A DNA stretch of 10,730 nucleotides from an uncultured bacterium (GTDB lineage Bacteria; Bacillota; Clostridia; Lachnospirales; Lachnospiraceae). The stretch lies in the NCBI GenBank assembly GCA_946543095.1, contig CAMNLO010000028.1, positions 1-10,730 of the forward strand, written 5' to 3'. Position 1 is the first letter of the stretch. Every line of letters starts with the position of its first letter. Both the position numbers and the translations under genes were made by a program. A model generated the notes under the pieces. That model saw nothing but the letters and a program-made list of their open reading frames with translations. It did not search any database and was not told the origin of the DNA. Positions 1-6,790 of this stretch are shown one piece after another.

Positions 1-1755
1 CTTCCGGGAGATCTTGATGGCCTTGGCGATCTTTAAGGGATCGTCATCCATCAGCACGATATCCGCCGCCTCGATGGCCGCGTCCGATCCCAAAGCCCCC
101 ATGGCGATGCCGATATCCGCCCGGGACAGCACGGGAGCGTCGTTGATGCCGTCTCCCACAAAGGCCAGCCTGTCGTTTCCGGTGCACTCCTTTAACAGCG
201 CTTCCACCGCCGTGACCTTGTCCGCCGGCAGAAGCTCCGCACGGAATTCGGAAACTCCCACCTCTGCCGCCACCTTTTCTGCCACGCTCTTCGCGTCGCC
301 TGTGAGCATCACGGTCTTCGAAACTCCCGCAGCCTTCAGCTGCTCCATGGCTTCCTTCGAGTGCTCCTTGATCTCGTCCGCGATGACGATATGGCCGCTG
401 TAGGCGCCGTCGATGGCCACATGGATGATGGTCCCCACATGGTGGCAGGGCTTGTAGTCCGCCCCCACCTGCACCATCAGCTTTTCATTCCCCACGGCGA
501 TCTCTTTGCCGTCCACCTTCGCGATAATGCCGTGGCCGCTGATCTCCCGGATATCGCTGACCCTGGTGGGATCCAGGCGCTTCCCGCCGGAAGCCTCTCT
601 GTAGGCGCTCTCCAGGCTCTTGGCGATGGGGTGAGAGGAATGGCATTCCGCCAGGGCCGCGTATTCCTGCAGCTGCGCCTCGTCGATGGTGGCGTGGTGC
701 ACATCCGTCACCACGAAATTCCCCTTGGTGATGGTCCCGGTCTTGTCAAAGGCTATGACCTTCACCTCGGAAAGGGTCTCCAGATAGTTGGAGCCCTTCA
801 CCAGGATCCCCTGGTTGCTGGCGCCGCCGATCCCCGCGAAGAAGCTTAAGGGGATGGAGATCACCACCGCGCAGGGACAGGAGATCACCAGGAAGGTGCA
901 GGCTCTCAGGATCCAGTCGCTCCAGAGGTGCATGGCATCCTCATAGCCTGCCATGCCGAAGCCCGTTGTCATTGCGATAATGGGCGGGATCAGGGCCAGG
1001 GCCAGAGCCGCGTAGCACACCAGAGGCGTATAATATCTGGCAAATTTTGAAATGAAGTTTTCGGATTTGGACTTCCGGGAAGCCGCATTCTCCACCAGAT
1101 CCAGGATCTTGGCGGCGGTGGACTCGTCGAACTCCGTGGTGGTCTCCACCTTCAAAACCCCGGTCATGTTGATGGAGCCGCTTAAGATCTCGTCGCCCGG
1201 TGCCACCTCCCTGGGCTTGGACTCCCCGGTCAGGGCCGAGGTGTTCAACGCGGAGGTCCCTTCTTTGATGATGCCGTCCAGGGGCACCTTCTCCCCCGGA
1301 TTGATCACGATCACGGATCCCACCTCCACCTCATCGGGATCCACCCGGTCAAGCTCCCCGTCCTCGTTTTCGATATTGGCGTAATCCGGCCGGATGTCCA
1401 TGAGCTCGCTGATATTCTTACGGCTCTTGCCCACGGCGTAGCTCTGGAAGAGCTCTCCCACCTGATAAAGCAGCATGACCGCCACGCCTTCGCCGTACTC
1501 TCCCAGAACGATGGCGCCGATGGTGGCCACGGTCATCAGGAAATTCTCGTCGAAGACCTGCCTGTTTTTGATGCCCATCAGCGCCTTCCGCAGGATATCA
1601 TGCCCCACCACCAGATAGGGAATGATAAAGAGGATCAGAAGCGCCCAATGGGGCATCTCCACATGGACGAATTCCTCGGAGATCAGGTACAGGGGCACGA
1701 AGAAGATCGTGGCCACGATAATGCGGATCAGAAGATTTTTCTGTTTTTTATTCAT
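1..1755 (-). CDS. cadA: Zn/Cd/Pb-exporting P1B-type ATPase, 3' end beyond window
   Basis: This is a heavy-metal-translocating P-type ATPase that pumps divalent soft metals (Zn, Cd, Pb) out of the cytoplasm across the cell membrane, using ATP. I translated the minus strand from ATG at 1755; 585 codons are in frame to the window edge without a stop, so the last membrane helices and the C-terminus are missing. Visible motifs are TGES (residues 176-179, actuator domain), the membrane metal site CPC in the context SCPCAVVIS (293-295), the phosphorylated Asp in DKTG (D337), the nucleotide-binding HP pair (H375-P376) and GDGINDAP (534-541). The SCPC context favours the Zn/Cd subgroup over the Cu subgroup, which is usually ACPCALGLA. 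The protein starts almost directly with the first membrane helix (about 8-24) and has no N-terminal HMA domain; the separate HMA protein just upstream probably supplies it. A modest AAGAGGT ribosome binding site precedes the ATG. The family call is firm; the exact metal is inferred. Confidence 0.95.
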   Translation of the reverse strand, partial: MNKKQKNLLIRIIVATIFFVPLYLISEEFVHVEMPHWALLILFIIPYLVVGHDILRKALMGIKNRQVFDENFLMTVATIGAIVLGEYGEGVAVMLLYQVGELFQSYAVGKSRKNISELMDIRPDYANIENEDGELDRVDPDEVEVGSVIVINPGEKVPLDGIIKEGTSALNTSALTGESKPREVAPGDEILSGSINMTGVLKVETTTEFDESTAAKILDLVENAASRKSKSENFISKFARYYTPLVCYAALALALIPPIIAMTTGFGMAGYEDAMHLWSDWILRACTFLVISCPCAVVISIPLSFFAGIGGASNQGILVKGSNYLETLSEVKVIAFDKTGTITKGNFVVTDVHHATIDEAQLQEYAALAECHSSHPIAKSLESAYREASGGKRLDPTRVSDIREISGHGIIAKVDGKEIAVGNEKLMVQVGADYKPCHHVGTIIHVAIDGAYSGHIVIADEIKEHSKEAMEQLKAAGVSKTVMLTGDAKSVAEKVAAEVGVSEFRAELLPADKVTAVEALLKECTGNDRLAFVGDGINDAPVLSRADIGIAMGALGSDAAIEAADIVLMDDDPLKIAKAIKISRK

Positions 1756-1820
1756 GCGCAACCTCTTTTTATGTGGTTGACATCGCTGTTTTCGGTTTCA
1801 CGTCTGTGCGTTTCGGCCGG

Positions 1821-1886
1821 CTTACAGGAAGACTTCGCCGGTCATATGATGATCGTGTGATTCTTACAGAAAGACTTCGCAGTCAT
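1821..1886 (-). repeat. Duplicated 3' tail of the HMA gene
   Basis: Two near-copies lie 17 bases apart: 1821-1845 and 1863-1886. They differ by a few substitutions and one base of length. The second copy is the true end of the HMA gene (last residues DDCEVFL, stop). The first, read on the same strand, gives MTGEVFL and a stop. It lies in the spacer between the HMA gene and the ATPase gene and looks like a leftover of a duplicated HMA gene or a local slippage duplication. The first copy also sits in an inverted repeat (CCGGC...GCCGG, 1818-1842) that could fold in the operon mRNA. Confidence 0.6.
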
Positions 1887-2082
1887 CCTCGACTTTCTTG
1901 CAGTTTTCCCTCACGTTCTTCATGACCGCGTCCACATCCGCGCCGTCCTCAAACTCCACCTTCATCTTCAGGGTCATAAAGGAAACGGTGCAGTCCTTCA
2001 CGCCTTCGGTCTCCTTCGCCGCCACTTCCATCTTCTCGGCACAAGCTGCGCAGTCCACATCGATCTTGTAAGATTTTTTCAT
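1864..2082 (-). CDS. Stand-alone heavy-metal-associated (HMA) domain protein
   Basis: This 72-residue cytoplasmic protein is a single HMA (ferredoxin-like) metal-binding domain. The metal-binding loop is DCAAC, with Cys11 and Cys14 as the CxxC pair close to the N-terminus, as in CopZ and the N-terminal domains of CadA/ZntA. Further cysteines occur at 31, 61 and 68, and the C-terminal stretch is acidic (EDDCE); extra acidic and Cys ligands are known to tune such domains to Zn/Cd/Pb. The start is well supported by AGGAGG nine bases upstream of the ATG. It lies 108 bases ahead of an ATPase that has no HMA domain of its own, so it probably serves as that pump's metal chaperone or regulatory domain in trans. 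The choice of Zn/Cd over Cu rests on the partner ATPase, not on this protein alone. Confidence 0.9.
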   Translation of the reverse strand: MKKSYKIDVDCAACAEKMEVAAKETEGVKDCTVSFMTLKMKVEFEDGADVDAVMKNVRENCKKVEDDCEVFL

Positions 2083-2176
2083 TTCAAACTTTCCTCCTGT
2101 TTGTTTTGGATAACACTTAATGGACTTGTTTCCTCACCGCCCGATCCCAATACATCGGTTTCCTGCGGATCTAAAT

Positions 2177-2200
2177 ATGAACGTTTGCTCAACTGTTCAT
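2177..2200. promoter_or_regulatory. ArsR/SmtB-like operator (inverted repeat)
   Basis: The arms ATGAAC (2177-2182) and GTTCAT (2195-2200) form a perfect six-base inverted repeat around a 12-base centre. Inside it, GTT and AAC continue the symmetry on each side, offset by one base. On the minus strand it begins TGAACAGTTGAGC, which resembles the TGAACA-type 12-2-12 operators of SmtB/CzrA/CadC metal sensors. It lies six bases downstream of the -10 hexamer, over the expected transcription start, where bound repressor would block transcription of the HMA-ATPase operon until metal releases it. No ArsR-family gene is in the window, so the regulator must be encoded elsewhere. Confidence 0.65.
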
Positions 2201-2206
2201 GCTTTT

Positions 2207-2234
2207 ATTATACATATGTATTTCATGATGTCAA
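2207..2234 (-). promoter_or_regulatory. Consensus sigma-A promoter of the HMA-cadA operon
   Basis: On the minus strand, TTGACA (2229-2234) and TATAAT (2207-2212) are both perfect consensus hexamers, separated by 16 bases. Transcription would start near 2200 and give a leader of about 118 bases before the HMA ATG. The -35 hexamer overlaps the TGA stop codon (2231-2233) of the upstream transporter gene. A perfect promoter followed directly by an operator-like palindrome is typical of a strong, tightly repressed metal-resistance promoter. Confidence 0.8.
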
Positions 2235-3196
2235 CCAATTTGTTTAGGGAAATCTGATCCTCCCTTACTCTGATCATCAATTCTCCTGTATATTCCGGCA
2301 AGAACCGCGCCGGAGATGTTATGCCAGACCGAGAATATCGCTCCCGGAACCGTTGCCATGGACATATCAGGAAACGCGCTTGAAGCAAGCGTGGCGGCAA
2401 GCCCTGAGTTTTGCATCCCGATCTCTATTGAAACTGCCTTCTTTCTGGGCATATCCATCCGAAACAGGATCCCGATAAGATAGCCGCATAAATATCCCAT
2501 CAGATTATGCAGGATCACGATCATAAAGATCGTCGATCCTGTAGACAGAATCTTTTCACTATTATGCGATACAACTGCTGCAACGATAAGACATATCGCC
2601 GTCACCGATACCGTGGGCAGAGCAAAAACGATTTTCCGGGTATATTTTTCAAAGAGCTTATTGATCAGCAGCCCCGATCCGACAGGTATCAGAACAACCT
2701 GGATGATCGAAATGAACATCGACTTTACATCCACATTCACAGATGTTCTCAGGTACAGATACGTCAACAGAGGTGTTAATAAAGGTGCCAGCAGAGTATT
2801 GATGCTCGTCATTCCCACAGAAAGGGCAGTATCCCCTTTTGACAGATATGTTATGACATTGCTTGATGTACCTCCCGGACAGGTACCGACAAGTACCACG
2901 CCGACAAGCAGCTCGTCACTCAGCCCAAAGGCTTTGCCAAGCGCAAACGCGAGAAACGGCATAACAATAAACTGCGCAAGGCATCCGATAATGACATCCT
3001 TTGGCCTTGCAAAGACGACTGCAAAATCAGATGGTTTCATCGTCAGTCCCATTCCGAACATAACGATCATCAAAAGATAATTGATCCAACTTGTCTGAAC
3101 CCAAAGCCATATGCCCGGCAGAAACAGTGCTGATCCCGCGATGATCAGAACGATCCACGCCATATACTTTCCAACAAACTCGCTTATTCTCTTCAT
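2231..3196 (-). CDS. Bile acid:sodium symporter (BASS) family transporter
   Basis: This 321-residue polytopic membrane protein belongs to the BASS/SBF family, which moves bile acids or other organic anions (pantoate, pyruvate and others in different members) into the cell with sodium. Family signatures are GTCPGGTSSN (104-113) followed by VITYLSKGDTALSVGMT, and EIGMQNSGLA (258-267), whose Glu and Gln match sodium ligands in bacterial ASBT homologues; WHNISG follows at 291-296. The length is normal for a complete bacterial member with about nine to ten helices. The start is supported by GGGGTG shortly before the ATG. It follows the HipA-like fragment by 26 bases and could be read as the distal part of the NRPS transcript, but lower GC than its neighbours suggests a separate origin. 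The substrate cannot be read from the sequence; bile acid uptake is plausible in a gut bacterium but not shown. Confidence 0.92.
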   Translation of the reverse strand: MKRISEFVGKYMAWIVLIIAGSALFLPGIWLWVQTSWINYLLMIVMFGMGLTMKPSDFAVVFARPKDVIIGCLAQFIVMPFLAFALGKAFGLSDELLVGVVLVGTCPGGTSSNVITYLSKGDTALSVGMTSINTLLAPLLTPLLTYLYLRTSVNVDVKSMFISIIQVVLIPVGSGLLINKLFEKYTRKIVFALPTVSVTAICLIVAAVVSHNSEKILSTGSTIFMIVILHNLMGYLCGYLIGILFRMDMPRKKAVSIEIGMQNSGLAATLASSAFPDMSMATVPGAIFSVWHNISGAVLAGIYRRIDDQSKGGSDFPKQIG

Positions 3197-3222
3197 AATT
3201 CACCCCGGCTCTTACAAATCCT

Positions 3223-3480
3223 TTAGAATGATGCAAAGGCTATATCTTTACTTGTATACAATTCACATACGGAGCACAATTGTTTCTTCCATTTTGAAAT
3301 CCTGTACGGAACAACATTCATACCCAAAGCAAGCCCTTTGTCGTTTAGCTCCATACCTGTGGGAAGAAGCTGCTTTTTCCTTTCATTTATCCATGTGATC
3401 TTTAACACCGGATCAGACAGGTTCTCAATGATTTGAAATTTAATTAAATCCACATCAAACAGCTTTAAAGTGTATTCCAT
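3223..3480 (-). CDS. Small protein resembling the HipA N-terminal domain, probable gene fragment
   Basis: This 85-residue AT-rich ORF begins MEYTLKLFDVDLIKF. The stretch from there through ITWINERKKQLLPTGMELNDKGL to VVPYRISKW resembles, from memory of the family, the N-terminal domain of HipA-type toxin kinases in gut Firmicutes, where a segment like W-x-x-R-x-I-P-x-N-R follows. The kinase domain expected after it is absent: translation ends in CSVCELYTSKDIAFASF with no further similarity. I chose the Met at 3480 rather than 3498 because AAAGGAA lies just upstream. It is therefore either a stand-alone N-terminal module or, more likely, the remnant of a truncated hipA-like gene. It sits 41 bases after the MATE gene and 26 before the transporter gene, in the lowest-GC part of the window. 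Confidence 0.4.
   Translation of the reverse strand: MEYTLKLFDVDLIKFQIIENLSDPVLKITWINERKKQLLPTGMELNDKGLALGMNVVPYRISKWKKQLCSVCELYTSKDIAFASF
3252..3261. promoter_or_regulatory. GTATAC palindrome, possible GntR-type operator
   Basis: TTGTATACAA is a perfect ten-base palindrome 56 bases before the BASS start codon and inside the 3' part of the HipA-like ORF. Its core GTATAC fits the GT-(A/C)-N0-1-(G/T)-AC pattern of FadR-subgroup GntR regulators, many of which control uptake of organic acids. No GntR gene is in view and such a short palindrome in AT-rich DNA can arise by chance. Confidence 0.25.
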
Positions 3481-3521
3481 ACGGTTCCTTTGCATCAACG
3501 CATACCAAAGTAATAGTCATA

Positions 3522-5249
3522 TCAGGAGCCTGTCCCGTTTTCGATCCGGAACATATTTCTGTTTTCACTCAGCGTGGGAAGCCAGGTTTTTTGGGGCGTC
3601 CATTTTGAGGCCACATTCGTGATCACATAAGCTCTCAGGGTGCTGATGTCCATATCCTCATCTGTCAGGTCGAAGGCCTGGCCATCATCCATTTCCATTA
3701 TCTCGATATGATCCGGCTTCATCGTCAGCAGGCATTCCGCCAGCACGGTTTTTTCCTTATTCAATTCATAAACAAACATGAATACCTCCTCCACGATGAG
3801 CCTGGTCTTCATGATCATCTTCTTTGCGTAATTTCTGGAACAAAGAGCCTCTTCGATCTCGTCGCATATCCGTATGATTTCTTCCGGAGAAAGGGTAAAA
3901 TCAAATAAAATGGAATTGTTCTCTTTTTCCAGCCTTGCAAGCAGCAAAAACCAATCAGCCCTGTCGTACCTGAGCAGGATATAAAGCATCACGATCACCA
4001 GCGTCAGGAATTGGGCCATGGCCAGTCCCGCGAACAGCCCGTAGATGCCGAAGAGGCTGCCAAAACCCATTCCCAGAAGAAGGGGAAGCAGGGCTTCCTG
4101 CAGAATACTGATCACCAATCCCAGCAGGATCTTTTCCCGAAGAAGGTAATAAGAGGAGATCAGGTAGGCAAAGCTGGTGAAGATAAAGCCAAGGGAAATG
4201 ATGCGCACCGCGTCAGTGGAGAGCAGCAGCACCTCCGGGCTGGAGATGCCAAGAGCCATCGGGATGACAGGCGCAAAGACCAGGGCGAGCACTGTCGCGA
4301 TGATTCCCTCCGCGAGGCTTGCCCTTCGGGCCAGCCTGTAGAGCTGCCTGATCCCCTGAACGGAACCCTCACCGGTGTACATGTTCATCAGGGGACCTAT
4401 CGCTTCCCCGACGCCGTCGAATATGATCATCAGTTCCGTAAGGGTGAGGATGACAGAAGCCACCACCAGCTTATCCGCTCCGTACATGTGTGCAATGAAT
4501 ACCTCGAGTACGATCCCGTAAACCGTCGTCAGGAGATAGGAGCTGGCATCGATGATGCTGTAGCGTAAAGCACTGACGGAAAGGGCCGGCGAGAAATAAA
4601 GATTAGGCCGAAGGGAATTTGTTTTTTTCAGAAAATGAAGAAGAGGGATCACCAGGGCCAGAAAGGTGGTGATAAAGGTTCCAAGAGATAATCCGGCTGC
4701 GCCCATATGCCTGCAGAATAAAAAGGACAAAGGGATGTTAAAGACGGCCTGAAAGACATCCGAGGCTGTGGAGAGAAATTCATCCCCGTCCGCGTAGACC
4801 ATATCACTGAGGAAGGACTGGAGAGGCAGAAGAAGAAAAACAAATCCTATCCAGAACAGGTATTCCTTCGCATAGGTAAAAACCGCCTCGGAAGCCCGGA
4901 AAAAACTCAGATAGGCATCTCCAAACGCAAAGACCAGGAGAAAGGAGACCCCCCCCGCGAAAACGGAAGCCAACAGGCCATAGCCAAACACCTGATCCGC
5001 CTCTGTCTTTTGGAAGCCGCCCATTTTCCTCCCATAGAGGATACGGGCGCCAATGGAATAACTCATGATCAAAAAAAGAACAATAGTCTGAAGGGGAGCG
5101 ATCAGGCTGATCCCTGCCAGCGCATCCTCCCCCAGAAGATTTCCGGCGATAACCGAGTCCGCGATCATCGTGAAAATGATCACCACCCTGGTCAGCGTCC
5201 CTCCAAGCAGCATGGAGGCAAATTTTTCCGACATGATCGTTTTTTTCAT
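3522..5249 (-). CDS. MATE-family exporter fused to a C-terminal GHKL/anti-sigma-like domain
   Basis: Residues 1-430 form a polytopic MATE (multidrug and toxin extrusion) transporter with about twelve hydrophobic segments and a typical N-terminal segment (MLLGGTLTRVVIIFTMIADSVIAG), which would export a compound using a Na+ or H+ gradient. Residues 445-575 are an added cytoplasmic domain resembling GHKL ATPases of the RsbW type: an EE-containing helix (RLIVEEVFMFVYELN, 483-497), DDGQAFD (521-527) resembling the G1 box DxGxxF, and a final NRNMFRIENG (563-572). The Asn expected in the N-box appears replaced by Phe492, so ATP binding may be lost. The start ATG overlaps the stop of the preceding gene (ATGA), implying coupled translation. 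Its place as third gene behind the NRPS and the DUF6056-like protein suggests that it exports their product. A run of eight G (minus strand) lies at 4949-4956 around residues 98-101. Total length, 575, exceeds the usual 450 because of the extra domain. Confidence 0.88.
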   Translation of the reverse strand: MKKTIMSEKFASMLLGGTLTRVVIIFTMIADSVIAGNLLGEDALAGISLIAPLQTIVLFLIMSYSIGARILYGRKMGGFQKTEADQVFGYGLLASVFAGGVSFLLVFAFGDAYLSFFRASEAVFTYAKEYLFWIGFVFLLLPLQSFLSDMVYADGDEFLSTASDVFQAVFNIPLSFLFCRHMGAAGLSLGTFITTFLALVIPLLHFLKKTNSLRPNLYFSPALSVSALRYSIIDASSYLLTTVYGIVLEVFIAHMYGADKLVVASVILTLTELMIIFDGVGEAIGPLMNMYTGEGSVQGIRQLYRLARRASLAEGIIATVLALVFAPVIPMALGISSPEVLLLSTDAVRIISLGFIFTSFAYLISSYYLLREKILLGLVISILQEALLPLLLGMGFGSLFGIYGLFAGLAMAQFLTLVIVMLYILLRYDRADWFLLLARLEKENNSILFDFTLSPEEIIRICDEIEEALCSRNYAKKMIMKTRLIVEEVFMFVYELNKEKTVLAECLLTMKPDHIEIMEMDDGQAFDLTDEDMDISTLRAYVITNVASKWTPQKTWLPTLSENRNMFRIENGTGS

Positions 5250-6790
5250 TTTCTCTTAAAAATCCCTTTCAATCTATTCCATATTTTCCTGAGGGGAAAC
5301 ATTAGCTGCAGCGCAAGGCCCCCCTTCCGATGATAAGGGTGTTCCCTGCCGGAGGTGGCCTTTACTGCGCCCACCCCATAATAGGCCGCAGCCGCTTTGC
5401 TGTATATCCCCTCTGTATCCTCCTCAATGCATACGAAATCATGGGCTGGCTGGGTAATAGCGCGGTCTCCCGCAAGTGCGGACCAGAAGGGCGGAACCAC
5501 GGTCTGGGGAACGGTCACCAGCTCATCCCCCTTATGCTCCTGCAAAAGCTTTTCCGTGGACTTAAGCTGGCCGCCCCAGTCCGCGTCCACGATCAAAGAG
5601 GCGGCAATGTTTATTCCAAGTAAGGAAAGGCCCAGTGCTTTGCATGTTTTTAACACCGTTTCATCAAGGGCGTCAAAATCCACATGCTCCCAGGCGGCGT
5701 CCATTGCCGAAAGGGCAAAGAAAATGGATGAATAGGCCGCATGGGGTGGGAATTCCGGCGAGAGCATCAACACCGAGGGGATCAGCAGGGCTCCGCCCTC
5801 CAGTGCCAGGATATGCCTTGTCACTTCGCTTCCTCCCGGCCTTCCCTGCAGAAAATACAGTGCCACGGGAAGCTGCAGCGGCATCAGGCGAAGAATCACC
5901 GGCAGCCAGGAATACCGGAAAAAAAACCGAAACATTTCGGGTTTATAGAGATACTGCTGCGGCACATGGCCGGGATCACTGAAATCCTCCGGAGTAACAT
6001 CGCTGAAATGCGTTTCAATATAATAGCGGTTCAGGTTCCCGGGGGCAAGCATCAATGCGGCAAAGCCCGCGCAGGCGGCAAGAAAGCCAGCCCATTCCCA
6101 GGCCTGATCCTCTTTTTTCAATCGTCCGGAAAGGGCCGCCGCTCCGGAAAACAGGCACGCGGCACCGCCCCCCGCCTCTGTGGAAAAGCCGGCGAAAAAA
6201 CCGGCCAGCGCGGCCAATGGAATCGGGAGCTTAAAGCCTTTGTTTTTCCCCGCCAGACTGTAGGGCAGCAGAAAAAGGGACTGCCATAAGCCTGCCCAGG
6301 AATAATTCGTGGCCCCGGTCTGCCAGAGAGCTGTGAAGCACAGATGAGGAGTACTAAACCAGTAGCCCGCGGCCAGGGCTTTCATCAGAGAGGAGGGAAT
6401 GCCCCGAAGCCTTACCTTGCGCTGTCCGATCCAGTCGCACACAAGGAGCTGGAGCACGGGAACGGCCGTGTTCGCAAGATCAAACCATTTCTTATTGTCT
6501 GTCATCAGAAAAAGCTGGTTAAAGGTCTCGGCCACCGTCCGTCCGCTCCAGGTCAGATAATGGGAGACCTGTGAACGGACAAGCTCCTTCATGGTCCTGA
6601 CCCGTCTGTAGCGCTGATTCCCAAAGGCCAGATTGCCATGCTCCTTACCCTCCCAGATAAAGGCAAAGGGGTAATCGTCGCCAAAAAGCGGGATAAGACG
6701 ATTCCGCGCATACATCAGAGCGCCGAAGCCGGCAAGGAGTAAAAGCGCCCCCTTCCCTTTTGTTTTCCCTGTGTTCAAACAGCGTTTCAT
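5246..6790 (-). CDS. DUF6056-like polytopic membrane protein
   Basis: This 514-residue membrane protein has a basic N-terminus, a first helix at about 14-27, a further set of hydrophobic helices to about 405, and a soluble tail of about 110 residues ending in a Lys/Arg-rich stretch. Motifs that recall DUF6056 proteins are GDDYPFAFIW (37-46), WSGR (81-84), WQTGATNYSW (156-165) and LAPGNLNR (248-255). An acidic pair just after the first helix is also typical of GT-C fold glycosyltransferases, which use polyprenyl-phosphate sugar donors at the outer face; that link is inference. The start codon overlaps the stop of the NRPS gene (TGATG) with AGGAG close ahead, and its own stop overlaps the MATE start, so it is the middle gene of a coupled trio. 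It may act on, or hand over, the NRPS product at the membrane. Function is not established for the family as far as I know. Confidence 0.7.
   Translation of the reverse strand: MKRCLNTGKTKGKGALLLLAGFGALMYARNRLIPLFGDDYPFAFIWEGKEHGNLAFGNQRYRRVRTMKELVRSQVSHYLTWSGRTVAETFNQLFLMTDNKKWFDLANTAVPVLQLLVCDWIGQRKVRLRGIPSSLMKALAAGYWFSTPHLCFTALWQTGATNYSWAGLWQSLFLLPYSLAGKNKGFKLPIPLAALAGFFAGFSTEAGGGAACLFSGAAALSGRLKKEDQAWEWAGFLAACAGFAALMLAPGNLNRYYIETHFSDVTPEDFSDPGHVPQQYLYKPEMFRFFFRYSWLPVILRLMPLQLPVALYFLQGRPGGSEVTRHILALEGGALLIPSVLMLSPEFPPHAAYSSIFFALSAMDAAWEHVDFDALDETVLKTCKALGLSLLGINIAASLIVDADWGGQLKSTEKLLQEHKGDELVTVPQTVVPPFWSALAGDRAITQPAHDFVCIEEDTEGIYSKAAAAYYGVGAVKATSGREHPYHRKGGLALQLMFPLRKIWNRLKGIFKRK

Noticed and set aside
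361..849. Long plus-strand ORF opposite the P-type ATPase gene
   Set aside because: The minus strand encodes all ATPase motifs here; the plus-strand reading has no family resemblance and is a by-product of high GC.
1756..1820. TTGACA-like minus-strand hexamer search for a separate ATPase promoter
   Set aside because: No convincing -35/-10 pair is found in the spacer; the ATPase gene is best read as co-transcribed with the HMA gene.
2117..2155. Possible 12-codon leader ORF in the HMA operon leader (MYWDRAVRKQVH)
   Set aside because: An AGGA lies ahead, but the peptide has no regulatory pattern such as repeated Cys codons, and no terminator or antiterminator is seen.
3455..3520. Alternative 21-codon minus-strand ORF (MTITLVCVDAKEPYGIHFKAV) starting at 3520
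   Set aside because: Very short, overlaps the HipA-like ORF in another frame, and has no clear ribosome binding site; kept only as a possible sign of an older frame.
4011..4568. Plus-strand ORF of 185 codons opposite the MATE gene
   Set aside because: Very rich in Gln, His, Asp and Lys with no motif, overlapping a clear transporter on the other strand.
5741..6289. Plus-strand ORF opposite the DUF6056-like gene
   Set aside because: Low-complexity antisense reading of hydrophobic codons, with no family resemblance.
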